Part shown: piece by piece, positions 54,572-63,813 of the stretch
Numbering within the stretch: position 1 is the stretch's first letter
How the letters are laid out: each line of letters starts with the position of its first letter
NCBI GenBank assembly: GCA_964540815.1
Contig: CAZIOH010000020.1
Coordinates: forward strand, 14,423-78,422
Direction: 5' to 3'
DNA from: CAZIOH01 sp964540815
GTDB taxonomy: Bacteria > Myxococcota_A > Polyangia > Fen-1088
Length of the DNA: 64,000 nt
Position numbers and translations under genes: made by a program
The notes under the pieces: model-generated
Seen by the model: only the letters and a program-made list of their open reading frames with translations
Told to the model about the DNA's origin: nothing
The model's database searches: none

Positions 54572-57211
54572 ATGATCAAATTTCCCCTCTCGAGGTCCCA
54601 CATGGCTTTGACGTTCCGTCTCGCAATCGCCCTCCCGGCCCTGGCCCTGGTCGCGTGCAGTCATCCGAGCACCGACACGACCGGTGGAACCGGAGGCAGC
54701 GGCACCGGCCCGGTCGGCACTGGCGGAACGGTGGGCGGCGGCACGGGCGGCGGTGGCGTCATCAACGGGAGTGGTGGGAACCCGACGGGATCGGTGGATG
54801 GCACGGGTGGCACCAACGGCAGCGGGAATGGAACTGGTGGAGGCAACGGGAGCCAGACCGGCGGAGGCAACGGCAGCGGGACCGGCGGCGGCAACAGCGT
54901 GGGCGGTGGTGGCCCGAGCGCGACCGGCGGCGCCAGCCCAGGGGTCGGCGGAGCGACGGTCAAGATGTCCTGTACGGCCACCTCGTTCAGCTCGACGTAC
55001 CCATATTCTCCCGGCTACCCCGGCCATGCGGCGAACCTCGCCATGGCGCAGTCGATGATGCAAGCGATGAGTCCGACGCAGAAGACGCAGCAGATGCGGG
55101 GGGTGCCCACGCCTCCCCTCAACTACAACATCTTCTGGCAGCCCGATCAGGGCTCCGTCCGCGGCTTCGACTTTCGCGACGGACCTCGAGGCGTCAACCT
55201 GGACGCTCCGCTGCTCTCCGGCTCGGCGGGCGGCAAATCGACGGCCTATCCGCAGGCCATCGCCCGTGGAGCCGCTTTCGACCTCGACCTCGAGTATCAC
55301 ATCGGCGAGGCCATGGGCGACGAGATGGTGGCCGCCGGGCAGACGATGTCCCTCGCCCCCACCGTCAACATCCTGCGCCACCCGTCGTGGGGACGCGCGC
55401 AGGAGACCTACGGTGAGGATCCTTTCCTTCTCGGCCGTCTCGGCTCGGCGTTCGTCGTCGGCATGCAGGAGTATGTCGGTGCCTGTGCCAAGCACTTCGC
55501 CGCGAACAACATCGAGCAAAGCCGCTCGACGGCCAACGCCCTGATGGACGAGCAGACGCTGCGCGAGATGTATGCGCGCCACTTCGGCATGATCATCAAG
55601 GACGGTGGGGTCTCTTGCATCATGGCCTCCTACAACAAGGTCAACGGCAAGAATGCCACCCAGAACGCGCACCTCCTGACCGATATCCTCCGCACCGACT
55701 TCGGGTTCCAGGGCTTCGTCCTCAGCGACTGGTGGGCGATGCCCGGCGGGAACAACACTGATCAAGCTTCTCGAGCGACCAACGCGCGCGAGGCGGTCAT
55801 GGCGGGTATGGACATGGAGCTCCCGTGGGCTTACCAGTACCTCGAGCTCGACACCCAGACCGGTCTCGACACGTTCATCAATCAGTCGACCACCCGGATC
55901 CTCGAACAAAAGATCCGGTTCAAGGCCATCAACACGGGCGGGACCGCGGGGCTCAAGGCCTCGACCTCCAAGCTGACCAACGGGTCCATCACGAACAACG
56001 ACGATCACATCGCTCTGGCCGCGCAGGCCGCGCTCGAGTCGATGGTGCTCCTCAAGAACGACGGCGGCGTGCTGCCTCTGAGCAAGACCGCCATCAAGAC
56101 CGTCGCCGTCATCGGCGCGATGATTCCTTACGCGGTCAGCTCCGACGGGACCGGCGATTCGACCATCGACTTCACCACCAACCTGGTCACCGGTGGCGCG
56201 ATGACGATCCTCACGGGCGACTGGGGATCGAGCCGGGTCGTCGGTGACCCAGCCAAAGCCGTGGGGCCGCTGCCGGGCATCCGGGCTGCCGCGGGCACCG
56301 GCATCACCGTCATGGCTGGTCCCAGCGCCGGACTGGCCAGCATGGCCGATGTCAGCGTCGTGGTGGTCGGCCTCACGCCCCAGGACGAGGGCGAGGAGTA
56401 CACCAACCTCGCCAACCCGGACCGACAGAGCTTCGCCCTCGACGCCAAGCGCGGGCAGGGGACGCAGAACAAGCTGATCACCGACGCGGTTGCCATGGCG
56501 AACGGCAAGCCGGTCATCGTCGTGCTCGAGGGCTCGGGACCGATTGACATGCCCTGGCTGAGCATGGTCAAGGGGGTGATCATGGCCTGGTATCCGGGGA
56601 TGGTCGGCGGCACCGCGCTCGGGAAGCTGATCTTCGGGGACGCGAACTTCAGCGGGAAGCTCCCGATCACCTGGTCGCAGGTGTCGGACTACGGACCGTT
56701 CAAGGGCGCCAGCACGGACACGCAGATGGACTTCTATCTCGGGTACCGGCGCTTCGATCAGAACAACATCGCGCTCGATCCGACGCAGGGCCGTTATCCC
56801 TTCGGTTATGGGCTCAGCATGGGGACGGACTATCGGTACACCGCGATCCACGTCCCCTGCAGCGACGTCCCCCAGACGGGCTTCGTCGACGTGACGGTGG
56901 ATGTCTCGAACATGGGCACGCGCGCAGGCGACGAGACCGTGTTCCTGTTCGTCGCTCCGCCGGCCACCGCGCCGACCTCCACCGCGGGCGCCATCCACCG
57001 CGCGAAGAAGGAGCTGAAGGGCTTCGCTCGCCTCAACCTGCCGCCCGGAGAGAGCCACAGCGTGACCATCAAGCTGCGCATCGCGGATCTGGCGTACTTC
57101 GATCCCGCCACGACCGGTGGGGGCTGGAAGGTGCAGCCCGGGCAGTACACGATCATGGCCGGTGGGTCTTCCGCCAACCTGCCCGTCATGGATACCCTGA
57201 CAGTCAAATGA
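54572..57211 (+). CDS. Glycoside hydrolase family 3 beta-glucosidase-like lipoprotein
   Basis: 879 residues. ATG at 54572 follows AGGAGAAG. Lipobox ALVAC (Cys 29) and a Gly/Ser/Thr/Asn-rich linker (about 35-130) put the enzyme on the outside of a membrane. The GH3 N-domain has LAPTVNILRHPSWGRAQETYGEDPFL, GACAKHFAANN and the nucleophile D386 in GFVLSDWWAM. The C-domain starts near ESMVLLKNDGGVLPL, and a fibronectin-like domain ends the protein (VDVTVDVSNMGTRAGDETVFLFV). It hydrolyses beta-linked glucosides; exact linkage unknown. It overlaps the next porin gene by 4 bases (ATGA). Confidence 0.93.
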   Translation: MIKFPLSRSHMALTFRLAIALPALALVACSHPSTDTTGGTGGSGTGPVGTGGTVGGGTGGGGVINGSGGNPTGSVDGTGGTNGSGNGTGGGNGSQTGGGNGSGTGGGNSVGGGGPSATGGASPGVGGATVKMSCTATSFSSTYPYSPGYPGHAANLAMAQSMMQAMSPTQKTQQMRGVPTPPLNYNIFWQPDQGSVRGFDFRDGPRGVNLDAPLLSGSAGGKSTAYPQAIARGAAFDLDLEYHIGEAMGDEMVAAGQTMSLAPTVNILRHPSWGRAQETYGEDPFLLGRLGSAFVVGMQEYVGACAKHFAANNIEQSRSTANALMDEQTLREMYARHFGMIIKDGGVSCIMASYNKVNGKNATQNAHLLTDILRTDFGFQGFVLSDWWAMPGGNNTDQASRATNAREAVMAGMDMELPWAYQYLELDTQTGLDTFINQSTTRILEQKIRFKAINTGGTAGLKASTSKLTNGSITNNDDHIALAAQAALESMVLLKNDGGVLPLSKTAIKTVAVIGAMIPYAVSSDGTGDSTIDFTTNLVTGGAMTILTGDWGSSRVVGDPAKAVGPLPGIRAAAGTGITVMAGPSAGLASMADVSVVVVGLTPQDEGEEYTNLANPDRQSFALDAKRGQGTQNKLITDAVAMANGKPVIVVLEGSGPIDMPWLSMVKGVIMAWYPGMVGGTALGKLIFGDANFSGKLPITWSQVSDYGPFKGASTDTQMDFYLGYRRFDQNNIALDPTQGRYPFGYGLSMGTDYRYTAIHVPCSDVPQTGFVDVTVDVSNMGTRAGDETVFLFVAPPATAPTSTAGAIHRAKKELKGFARLNLPPGESHSVTIKLRIADLAYFDPATTGGGWKVQPGQYTIMAGGSSANLPVMDTLTVK

Positions 57212-58719
57212 TCCCACCAAAGAAGTTTCACGCCGGGTTTCTCTCGACACTCCTGACCGCCTCGCTCCTCTCGGTGCTCGCGCCCTTACCGGCGCGCGCG
57301 AAGGGCAGCTCTGCAACGGACGCGGAGGCGTCCGAGGGCGAAGCCGCGAACGCGAACGCGGTCGATCCGACCCATGGCAGCGGTGAGGCCGAGACGCCAC
57401 CGCCCGCCAAGAGGCCGGGCCCCCCGCCCGAGTCCTCGGGCTCGGCCTTCATCGTCGAGCGGCTGCCGCCCTCGGCGTTTCCGGAGTGGACCAGGCGAGG
57501 AATCCCGGGTGGCTCGCTGTGGCTCGACGCCTCCTTTCACGGGATGCAGTGGCCCTACTATCCGAAGACGGGGCTCGGCTTCAGCGGCTCGGTGTGGGCG
57601 GACAACAGCTATCAGAAGATCAACCGGGAGGAGCGCTTTCCCCAGACCGAGTACTGGGTCCACCAGTCCCGGGCGGTGTTGCGCGCGACCCCGACCTACA
57701 GCTCCGATGACTTCTTCGTGCAGGGCCAGGTCGAGATGGTTGGCAACTACAACCAGCTCCTGCAACGCCAGGACGCGCCCGACACCGACGATCTGTGGCT
57801 TCGGTTCGGGCGGTGGAACAGCTGGGACATCCAGGTGGGTCGCTACGAGGCGTACGCCCTGCACCACTTCGGCATGGGGCTCGATCTCAACACGGTGGAG
57901 CGGCAGGGCGCGCTCGACGAGAACTCCAGGGCGCCGGTGGACTTCAACTACGCGACGACCATGTTCTACCGGCCGAACGGCACCGGCAACATCGCGCTTC
58001 ACCTGCATTTCTGGGAGGGTGAAAAGGGCCTCCCCGCGATCCGCGCGGAGCTCCTCACGCAGTACGGTTACGACAGCTTCGACCGGATCGGTGTGCGCCC
58101 GGCGGTGATCGTCGACTTCGGCGCCCTCAAGTTCAAGCTCGGCACCGAGCACCGCTGGACCCGTCCGCGCGATACCCAGGTCCAGACCAACATGACGCCC
58201 CGGGTGGATTCGAATGGCCAGCCCGTGATCGACCCGATGACGATGTCGCAGATCATCGACATCAGCTACACGGCCACCCGCAAAGAGAAGTTCTACGACC
58301 GATGCCTCGCTGCCGGGACCGTACAGCTCGTGCTCTTCCCATGGCTGGAAACCGGCGTGCAGGGAGCCTACTGTCTGTCCGATCACACGACTGGCATGGG
58401 TGGGACGGATATCGACGGAAGCTACACCCAGTGGACGGTGGGGGGCTTTGCCAACTTCAGTCCCTTCACAGACGTGGTGGTGGGTGGCGGCGCCGACCTG
58501 GCCGACTGGACCAACCTCCACAAGAACGATCTCGGCAAGTACGGCCACCAGACCAACCTCGCCGCCTTCGGCGCCGTGCAGTACCTCGTCCACAAGCAGC
58601 TCTACGTCAAGCTGGTGGGCGCCTACGACAAGGGCAAGCGCGAGAATCTCGAAGGCGGCACCACCGAGGTGACGAGCACCATGGTGAGCGCCCGCGTCCG
58701 CCTCATGTACCTGTTCTGA
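57208..58719 (+). CDS. Outer-membrane beta-barrel porin coupled to the GH3 gene
   Basis: 503 residues. Signal MIPPKKFHAGFLSTLLTASLLSVLAPLPARA, then an acidic/Pro-rich linker (about 32-80), then a barrel with strands such as SLWLDASFHGMQWPYYPKTGLGFSGSVWAD, DFFVQGQVEMVGNYNQLL and DIQVGRYEAYALHHFGMGLDL, ending VRLMYLF (C-terminal Phe). Translational coupling to the beta-glucosidase suggests it admits the sugar released, or the oligosaccharide to be cleaved. No closer family name is offered. Confidence 0.78.
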   Translation: MIPPKKFHAGFLSTLLTASLLSVLAPLPARAKGSSATDAEASEGEAANANAVDPTHGSGEAETPPPAKRPGPPPESSGSAFIVERLPPSAFPEWTRRGIPGGSLWLDASFHGMQWPYYPKTGLGFSGSVWADNSYQKINREERFPQTEYWVHQSRAVLRATPTYSSDDFFVQGQVEMVGNYNQLLQRQDAPDTDDLWLRFGRWNSWDIQVGRYEAYALHHFGMGLDLNTVERQGALDENSRAPVDFNYATTMFYRPNGTGNIALHLHFWEGEKGLPAIRAELLTQYGYDSFDRIGVRPAVIVDFGALKFKLGTEHRWTRPRDTQVQTNMTPRVDSNGQPVIDPMTMSQIIDISYTATRKEKFYDRCLAAGTVQLVLFPWLETGVQGAYCLSDHTTGMGGTDIDGSYTQWTVGGFANFSPFTDVVVGGGADLADWTNLHKNDLGKYGHQTNLAAFGAVQYLVHKQLYVKLVGAYDKGKRENLEGGTTEVTSTMVSARVRLMYLF

Positions 58720-59084
58720 CGGTGTACCTCTGGCCCTGGCGTGATTTCTTGGGAGGCTACCGGGTCTAATCGCCGGAGTGGGAAGCGACTGAGAAGGGAC
58801 TGGTAATCGATATCGGTCCGAGACCTCAGGTACCTATCCACCGTCCTCGCCGAATCCGGCCCCCTCCCCTCGAGGCTCGCGCTCGCGACTCCCGCGAAGA
58901 CCGACCCGACTCCCCGACCCGCGCCGCAGCGGACCCGCCCAGCGCAGCGCCTTGTGGCGCTGCGCCCGCCGCTGCGGCACCCACCGCCAACGATGCCGCG
59001 CTCGCGGTCGCGAGCATCGGCAGCAAGGATCCCGGCCGCGTGTCCATCCGATCGCGAGTGTCAGTGACGCGCCCGCACACCCAA
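58720..59084. other. 365-bp gap with no gene between convergent genes
   Basis: Separates the porin stop from the stop of the Cys-rich lipoprotein gene. Short antisense frames here lack motifs. The only clear structure is the two-tier hairpin at 58923-58978. Confidence 0.5.
58923..58978. terminator. Two-tier hairpin between convergent genes
   Basis: The outer GCCGCAGCGG/CCGCTGCGGC (10 bp) encloses the inner GCGCAGCGCC-ttgt-GGCGCTGCGC (10 bp). Both stems are perfect. There is no T-run. The architecture resembles the 11094-11137 hairpin, also between convergent genes. Confidence 0.55.
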
Positions 59085-62000
59085 CTACTGAATCGCGATG
59101 TCGTCGACGTAGACCGTGCCGGTCCAATCGGCGGTGCCGTTGACAACCGCCCCCACACCCAGCTCGTACATCGAAGTCGACATGTTCAACCCGCTCACTG
59201 GCGTCGAGACCTGAAACCACTGGCCGATGACCGACGAGAAGAGGAAGTTCTGACCGGGGGAGAGCTTGTCGGTGTAGACCGTCTCACCGAAGTTCGAAGC
59301 CGGGTCAAGCGGGGGGCCGTCGACGAAGAACCATGCGCTGATGCTGGTCAATCCGGTAAGGGATATCTGACCGACGCTGCCGCACAAGAGCTGATCAAGC
59401 TCGAAGGACCGCGCCTGACCGGTGGCGGTCACGGGAATCGCCAATGAATGCGTGCCACCGTGGTGTTGCGCCGTGGAATTCGACGCGCCCCTCGTCGCCA
59501 TTGAAAAATCGGTGCGCAAGATGCCAAACCCGCCCGTGGTTCCATCCTCGAAATCCCAGGTTCGTCGCTGACAGGAGGCCGCCGCGCCGACGCAACTCAG
59601 GAGGCCTGGACTGCATCCGCACACGTTCGCGCTCGTACACGTTGACGTTCCGCCGCAGTCGGCACTTGTGCAACACTGGACGCATGCGCCACCCTGGGTG
59701 CACTGCTTCAATCCGGTCGGACAACCGCAGATTCCGGCTCCTGTGCAGGTGGCGCCGCCAGGGCAGGGCACCGGCGTGGGCACTGCGCACATACCCGCCT
59801 TGCAGGTGCCTTTCCCCACGACGCTGTTCCCCGAGCAGCTAGCGTCGCCACATGAGCTCCCATTGATGCAGGCACAAGTGTCGTTGGGCTTGCCGTTGCA
59901 GTTGGCATCGTTTCCCGCCACGTCGCAGCTATCGCTGAGAGCTGGGAGGATCTGACCGACGCATGTGAGGCCCCAGGAAGTACTGCTCTTGTTGGCGGCC
60001 AGGATGCACGATCGCGTGCCGGATTTGCACGGAGCCGTGTTGTTTCCTGGGCACGGTCCGGTAGTCCCTGCGGCGCAGACGCAGGTCGAGTCGAGGTTGT
60101 CTGCAATGCCGTTGCAGTCGTTGTCCTTGGTCGACGAACAATCTCGCGGGAGGGGCGTGCACGTGCATACGCCGGCGCTGCAGGTGGGAGTTGCGCCTGA
60201 GCAGGCTGCCCCGGTGGCCAGTTGGCCGGCGGCGGTGCAGGTCTGGGGAGCGTTGTTGAGGCAGCTCACGGGCCCGGGGGTGCCGACACAAGCAAGGGCG
60301 CTCGTGGTGGTGCACGCGTAGTGGCCACATCCTCCGCACGTTCCCCCGAGGGACGCGCCCGCGGGCCCCGTCACGGCGCCGCATCCACCGCAGGCGTTGG
60401 CGCCAGGATCGGAGCAGGTGACGGACGTCTTGTTGGCCCCACACACGTTGGTGCCGCACTTCCCGCACGCTGCGTTCAAGGTCCCGGTGATGACGCCGCA
60501 GCCACCGCACGCGTTGGCACCCGGGTCTGAGCACGCGAGCGCGGTCTTGCTCGCTGCGCAGGCGAATTTTCCACAAGTGCCACAAGAGGCGCCAACGGTT
60601 CCTGTGAGCGTTCCGCAGCCGCCGCAGGCATTGAGCCCCGGATCCGAGCAGGTGACAGTGGTCTTGGCAGCCGAGCACGCGTACTGACCGCACGCACCAC
60701 AGGTCCCGCCGGGTGCACCGACCAGCGTTCCGCATCCGCCACATGCGTTCAGCGTAGCCTCGCAGCCGAGGTTGCCGCTGCCCGCGCAGTGTCCGAAGCC
60801 AGCGGCGCACGAGCTGGGCGGGATCTGGCAAACTCCCGCCACGCACGAGACGGCTGCTCCCGCCTTGACGTGGGGAAGCGCCGCGCAGTTGTTGTTGCAA
60901 GCGCCACAGTTGAGCGGGTCACTCTGGGTATCGGCGCACTTCGCTCCGCAGAGGGTGGGTGCCGGGGCGACGCAGTTCGAGGCACAGGTGGGCGCTCCCG
61001 TGGTGGTGGAACACAGTCCCGTCGGTGCGACGCACGCCTTTCCGCATTGACCGCAGTTCGTCGTGTTCGTCAGGCTGGTCTCGCAGCCGTCGTCGGGCTT
61101 CGCTCCCGGGCAATGGGCGAAGCCCGAGACGCAGGCGCTCGGCGGCACGAAGCAGGCTCCCGAGCGACATTCGACGCCTGTCGCCCCGGCCTTGACGTTC
61201 GGCAGGGTGGTGCAGTTGTGTCCGCACAGTCCGCAGTTCGACGGGTCGCTCTGGATCTCGACGCACTTGGTTCCACAGAGAGTCGGCGTCGGCGTCGTAC
61301 AACTCGAGGCGCATGAAGGTGGATTCGTGGTCGTCGTGCACAACGCCGTCGGCGCGACGCATGTCTTACCGCACTGACCGCAGCTTCCCGGCCGGCCGAG
61401 ATCCGCCTCGCATCCATCCTCCGGATTCGTCGAGCAATGTGCGAAGCCGGTCGCGCACGCGGACGGAGGCACACTGCAGATGCCCGCCTGGCAAGTCACC
61501 GTCGCTCCAGGCTTCACATTCGGCAGACCGGAACAATCGTGCCCGCACGTCCCACAGTTCTTGGCATCGGTCTTGAGGTTGACACACGACGTTCCACACA
61601 TGTCCGCCGTCGCACCGGTGCAGTTGGCCGTACACTCTGGAGAGCCAGACGTCGAAGAACAGACGGGGGTCGCAGCCGGGCAAGCCGTCGTGCAATTTCC
61701 GCAGGTCTTCGAATCGGTAAGACTCGACTCGCATCCATCGTCGGGGCGCGCTGAGCAATGGGCAAATCTGGCAGCGCACGCCGCGGTCGGCACGATGCAC
61801 ACGCCGGCTTGACAGGCTACGCCAGCGGCCCCGGCCTTGATGTTCGGCAAGCTTGTACAATCGTGGCCACAAGTTCCGCAGTTCTTGGGATCGGATTTGA
61901 GGTCGACGCAGCTCGAGGCGCACATGTCACTGGTCGGCGCAGTGCAATCGAACGTGCATACGGCCGTGGCGCCCTTCGCCGAGCACAGTGGCGTCGCTGC

Positions 62001-62516
62001 GGGACAGATCGCACCGCAGGCACCGCAGTTTTGCGAATCGAGGAGGTTCGTCTCGCACCCGTCATCGGCGCGCACCGTGCAGTGTGAAAAACCTTGCGCG
62101 CACGCGGTTGTCGGAACGTAACAGGTCCCGGCGCGGCACTCGACGCCCGCGGCACCCGGAGCGACATTCACGAGACCGGTGCAGTCGTGTCCGCAGGTTC
62201 CGCAGTTCTTGGAATCGCTCGGGGAACCACACGACGCATCGCCCGACGGGTCGTTGGCGACGCTGCCACCGCCACTTCCGGACGGGATCGACGATGCGTC
62301 GACGCTCCCTCCAGCGTCCCTCGCTCCCGTCGCCCCGCCACTGCCGAGGTGGTCGCCCACCGAGGAATCTGCGCCCGTTCCATTCGTCGCCGCGTCCCCG
62401 GTCTTGTCGACTGCTTCACGCTTGGGCTTCGCTTGGAAGTCCTTGCACGATGCCAGGACCACCGCTGCGGCGACCAGCACCGCGACATTTCCGCCGGTCC
62501 ACCTTCGATTCGACAT
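59085..62516 (-). CDS. Cys-rich repeat lipoprotein (Stig1-like modules)
   Basis: 1143 residues. Lipobox VVLASC (Cys 24), then a Gly/Ser/Asp-rich stretch to about 95. Five long modules of about 85-100 residues repeat NCGTCGHDC..LPNVKAGA..CQAGxCxVPxxACAxGFAHC..DDGCE..NCGxCGxxC..ATPxC. Then come five short modules (about 35 residues) of SDPGxNACGGCGxLTG..CGxCGxxACxxxKT, a further Cys-rich region, and a C-terminal beta domain (about 970-1143) that looks like a carbohydrate-binding jelly-roll (TWDFEDGTTGGFGI..YVDDIAIQ). Myxobacterial homologues are often mis-annotated as tryptophan synthase. Function unknown, probably surface-exposed. It lies 36 bp downstream of the TPR/PEGA gene. Confidence 0.85.
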   Translation of the reverse strand: MSNRRWTGGNVAVLVAAAVVLASCKDFQAKPKREAVDKTGDAATNGTGADSSVGDHLGSGGATGARDAGGSVDASSIPSGSGGGSVANDPSGDASCGSPSDSKNCGTCGHDCTGLVNVAPGAAGVECRAGTCYVPTTACAQGFSHCTVRADDGCETNLLDSQNCGACGAICPAATPLCSAKGATAVCTFDCTAPTSDMCASSCVDLKSDPKNCGTCGHDCTSLPNIKAGAAGVACQAGVCIVPTAACAARFAHCSARPDDGCESSLTDSKTCGNCTTACPAATPVCSSTSGSPECTANCTGATADMCGTSCVNLKTDAKNCGTCGHDCSGLPNVKPGATVTCQAGICSVPPSACATGFAHCSTNPEDGCEADLGRPGSCGQCGKTCVAPTALCTTTTNPPSCASSCTTPTPTLCGTKCVEIQSDPSNCGLCGHNCTTLPNVKAGATGVECRSGACFVPPSACVSGFAHCPGAKPDDGCETSLTNTTNCGQCGKACVAPTGLCSTTTGAPTCASNCVAPAPTLCGAKCADTQSDPLNCGACNNNCAALPHVKAGAAVSCVAGVCQIPPSSCAAGFGHCAGSGNLGCEATLNACGGCGTLVGAPGGTCGACGQYACSAAKTTVTCSDPGLNACGGCGTLTGTVGASCGTCGKFACAASKTALACSDPGANACGGCGVITGTLNAACGKCGTNVCGANKTSVTCSDPGANACGGCGAVTGPAGASLGGTCGGCGHYACTTTSALACVGTPGPVSCLNNAPQTCTAAGQLATGAACSGATPTCSAGVCTCTPLPRDCSSTKDNDCNGIADNLDSTCVCAAGTTGPCPGNNTAPCKSGTRSCILAANKSSTSWGLTCVGQILPALSDSCDVAGNDANCNGKPNDTCACINGSSCGDASCSGNSVVGKGTCKAGMCAVPTPVPCPGGATCTGAGICGCPTGLKQCTQGGACVQCCTSADCGGTSTCTSANVCGCSPGLLSCVGAAASCQRRTWDFEDGTTGGFGILRTDFSMATRGASNSTAQHHGGTHSLAIPVTATGQARSFELDQLLCGSVGQISLTGLTSISAWFFVDGPPLDPASNFGETVYTDKLSPGQNFLFSSVIGQWFQVSTPVSGLNMSTSMYELGVGAVVNGTADWTGTVYVDDIAIQ

Positions 62517-62552
62517 GGCTTCTCTCCCCGACGTGACGAAGACCCCGATGGC

Positions 62553-63671
62553 TCAGAAACGAATTGCGCAGCCCACACTCGGTCGAGCAGGGTTCATCGA
62601 ACAGGCAATGCGCCCGTCGGGCTGGCCGTCCGGCAGCGCGAAGAACAGAACAGCAGACGTGACGGCAAGAGCACCGGCAGCGCCATAGCCAACGAAGGCG
62701 AACGTCTTCGCCCTTCGGCCGGCATTGAAAATAGCAGCACATCCAGGTCCCCCACGGTCGACGAAATCCGTACTGCACGCATCCATCTTTTCGAATGAGT
62801 CCACCTTGTTGGACCAACTCACGTGCTCGATAATGGCGAACGCGAGGGCCGCCAGCGACAAGCCCCCCGTCGCGAGCACGAGGGGCATACGAGCGGCCGA
62901 CGCGTGGGGACGAGACGGCTCGCCGTCGGCATCTTCCTCGGGAGCAAAGGGCCCAGGTGGGTTTGCTGCGCCCGCCACGTCCTCTGCAGACGAAGACACG
63001 TCGGCAACAACCCTCACTTCCGTCGCTCGCGCCGCGACTGCAGCGCCTGTTCCACTGCCCTTCTTGTCGTTGCCCTGGACCAACGAGGCCGCCACGGTGG
63101 TGGTCGAGGTGGCCAGGGCATCGAATGATTCCCGGGTAACCTCCCCCGCACGAACGCTCGTGGTGCGCCGGACCGGAAGCCGTCCTCGCATGAGGATATC
63201 GATCGTCACCGTGCCGGTGGTCGCCGCCAGTGGTTGCCGCAGCGGCAGAATCCCCCGCGCGACACCGTCGAGGCGAACTTCGGCGCCGGGCGTGCCGCCC
63301 AGGATGTCGATCTGTCCGACGTGCTCCGCCACGCGCGCCGCGGATTCCTTCAAGACGGACCGATTCTTGATGATCCACGGGTCCCGCTCGATGCCAAGAG
63401 CCTGCCGGATGTGCTCCGACGCTGCCAACCATCTACCGAGCGCCTGTTCAGCCAGGGCCATCTGGGCGAGGGCCCGTGGGCTGTGCCCCTTGTCATACGC
63501 CTCCTCGAAGAGGCGGAGCGCGTCCGCATCGTCGCCATGACGGCGACGCTCCACACCTTCGCGAACCAGATCGTCCGGGTCGGACGCCGCACGGACCTGA
63601 CCGGCGATGGCTAAGATCGTCCAGGTCGCAAGGACAATACGCAATACCCGCGATGACTCTCCCCCGACCAA
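62553..63671 (-). CDS. TPR/PEGA-type membrane-associated protein
   Basis: 372 residues if started at the TTG at 63671, which gives a clean signal peptide (VGGESSRVLRIVLATWTILAIAGQVRAAS); a frame start at 63869 would add an unlikely basic leader. TPR-like helices follow (VEERRHGDDADALRLFEEAYDKGHSPRALAQMALAEQALGRW), then a PEGA-like beta unit (GTPGAEVRLDGVARGILPLRQPLAATTGTVTIDI). Two C-terminal membrane helices (LVLATGGLSLAALAFAIIEHV; FAFVGYGAAGALAVTSAVLFFALP) end the protein. Such proteins are abundant in Polyangia, of unknown role. It is first of a two-gene unit with the Cys-rich lipoprotein. Confidence 0.72.
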   Translation of the reverse strand: MVGGESSRVLRIVLATWTILAIAGQVRAASDPDDLVREGVERRRHGDDADALRLFEEAYDKGHSPRALAQMALAEQALGRWLAASEHIRQALGIERDPWIIKNRSVLKESAARVAEHVGQIDILGGTPGAEVRLDGVARGILPLRQPLAATTGTVTIDILMRGRLPVRRTTSVRAGEVTRESFDALATSTTTVAASLVQGNDKKGSGTGAAVAARATEVRVVADVSSSAEDVAGAANPPGPFAPEEDADGEPSRPHASAARMPLVLATGGLSLAALAFAIIEHVSWSNKVDSFEKMDACSTDFVDRGGPGCAAIFNAGRRAKTFAFVGYGAAGALAVTSAVLFFALPDGQPDGRIACSMNPARPSVGCAIRF

Positions 63672-63813
63672 GATGAAGGCACTCTTATCACGCGAACTGT
63701 ACCGACGCGTGAAGATCTTCAACCGAATCTCGGTGGTGCGAACTCTCGTCCGGGCCCGTTGGGATTGCGTGAGGCATCGATTTGGGGTGTGGCGAACGAC
63801 CTCGAAGTGCCTG

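Noticed and set aside
54220..54603. A 127-codon minus frame upstream of the GH3 gene, considered as a transposase remnant
   Set aside because: No DDE or helix-turn-helix pattern, no terminal repeats around it, and it overlaps the GH3 start. It is better read as a promoter region.
59085..62516. Annotation as tryptophan synthase alpha chain, common for similar myxobacterial proteins
   Set aside because: There is no TIM-barrel or TrpA motif. The sequence is a lipoprotein with repeated cysteine modules.
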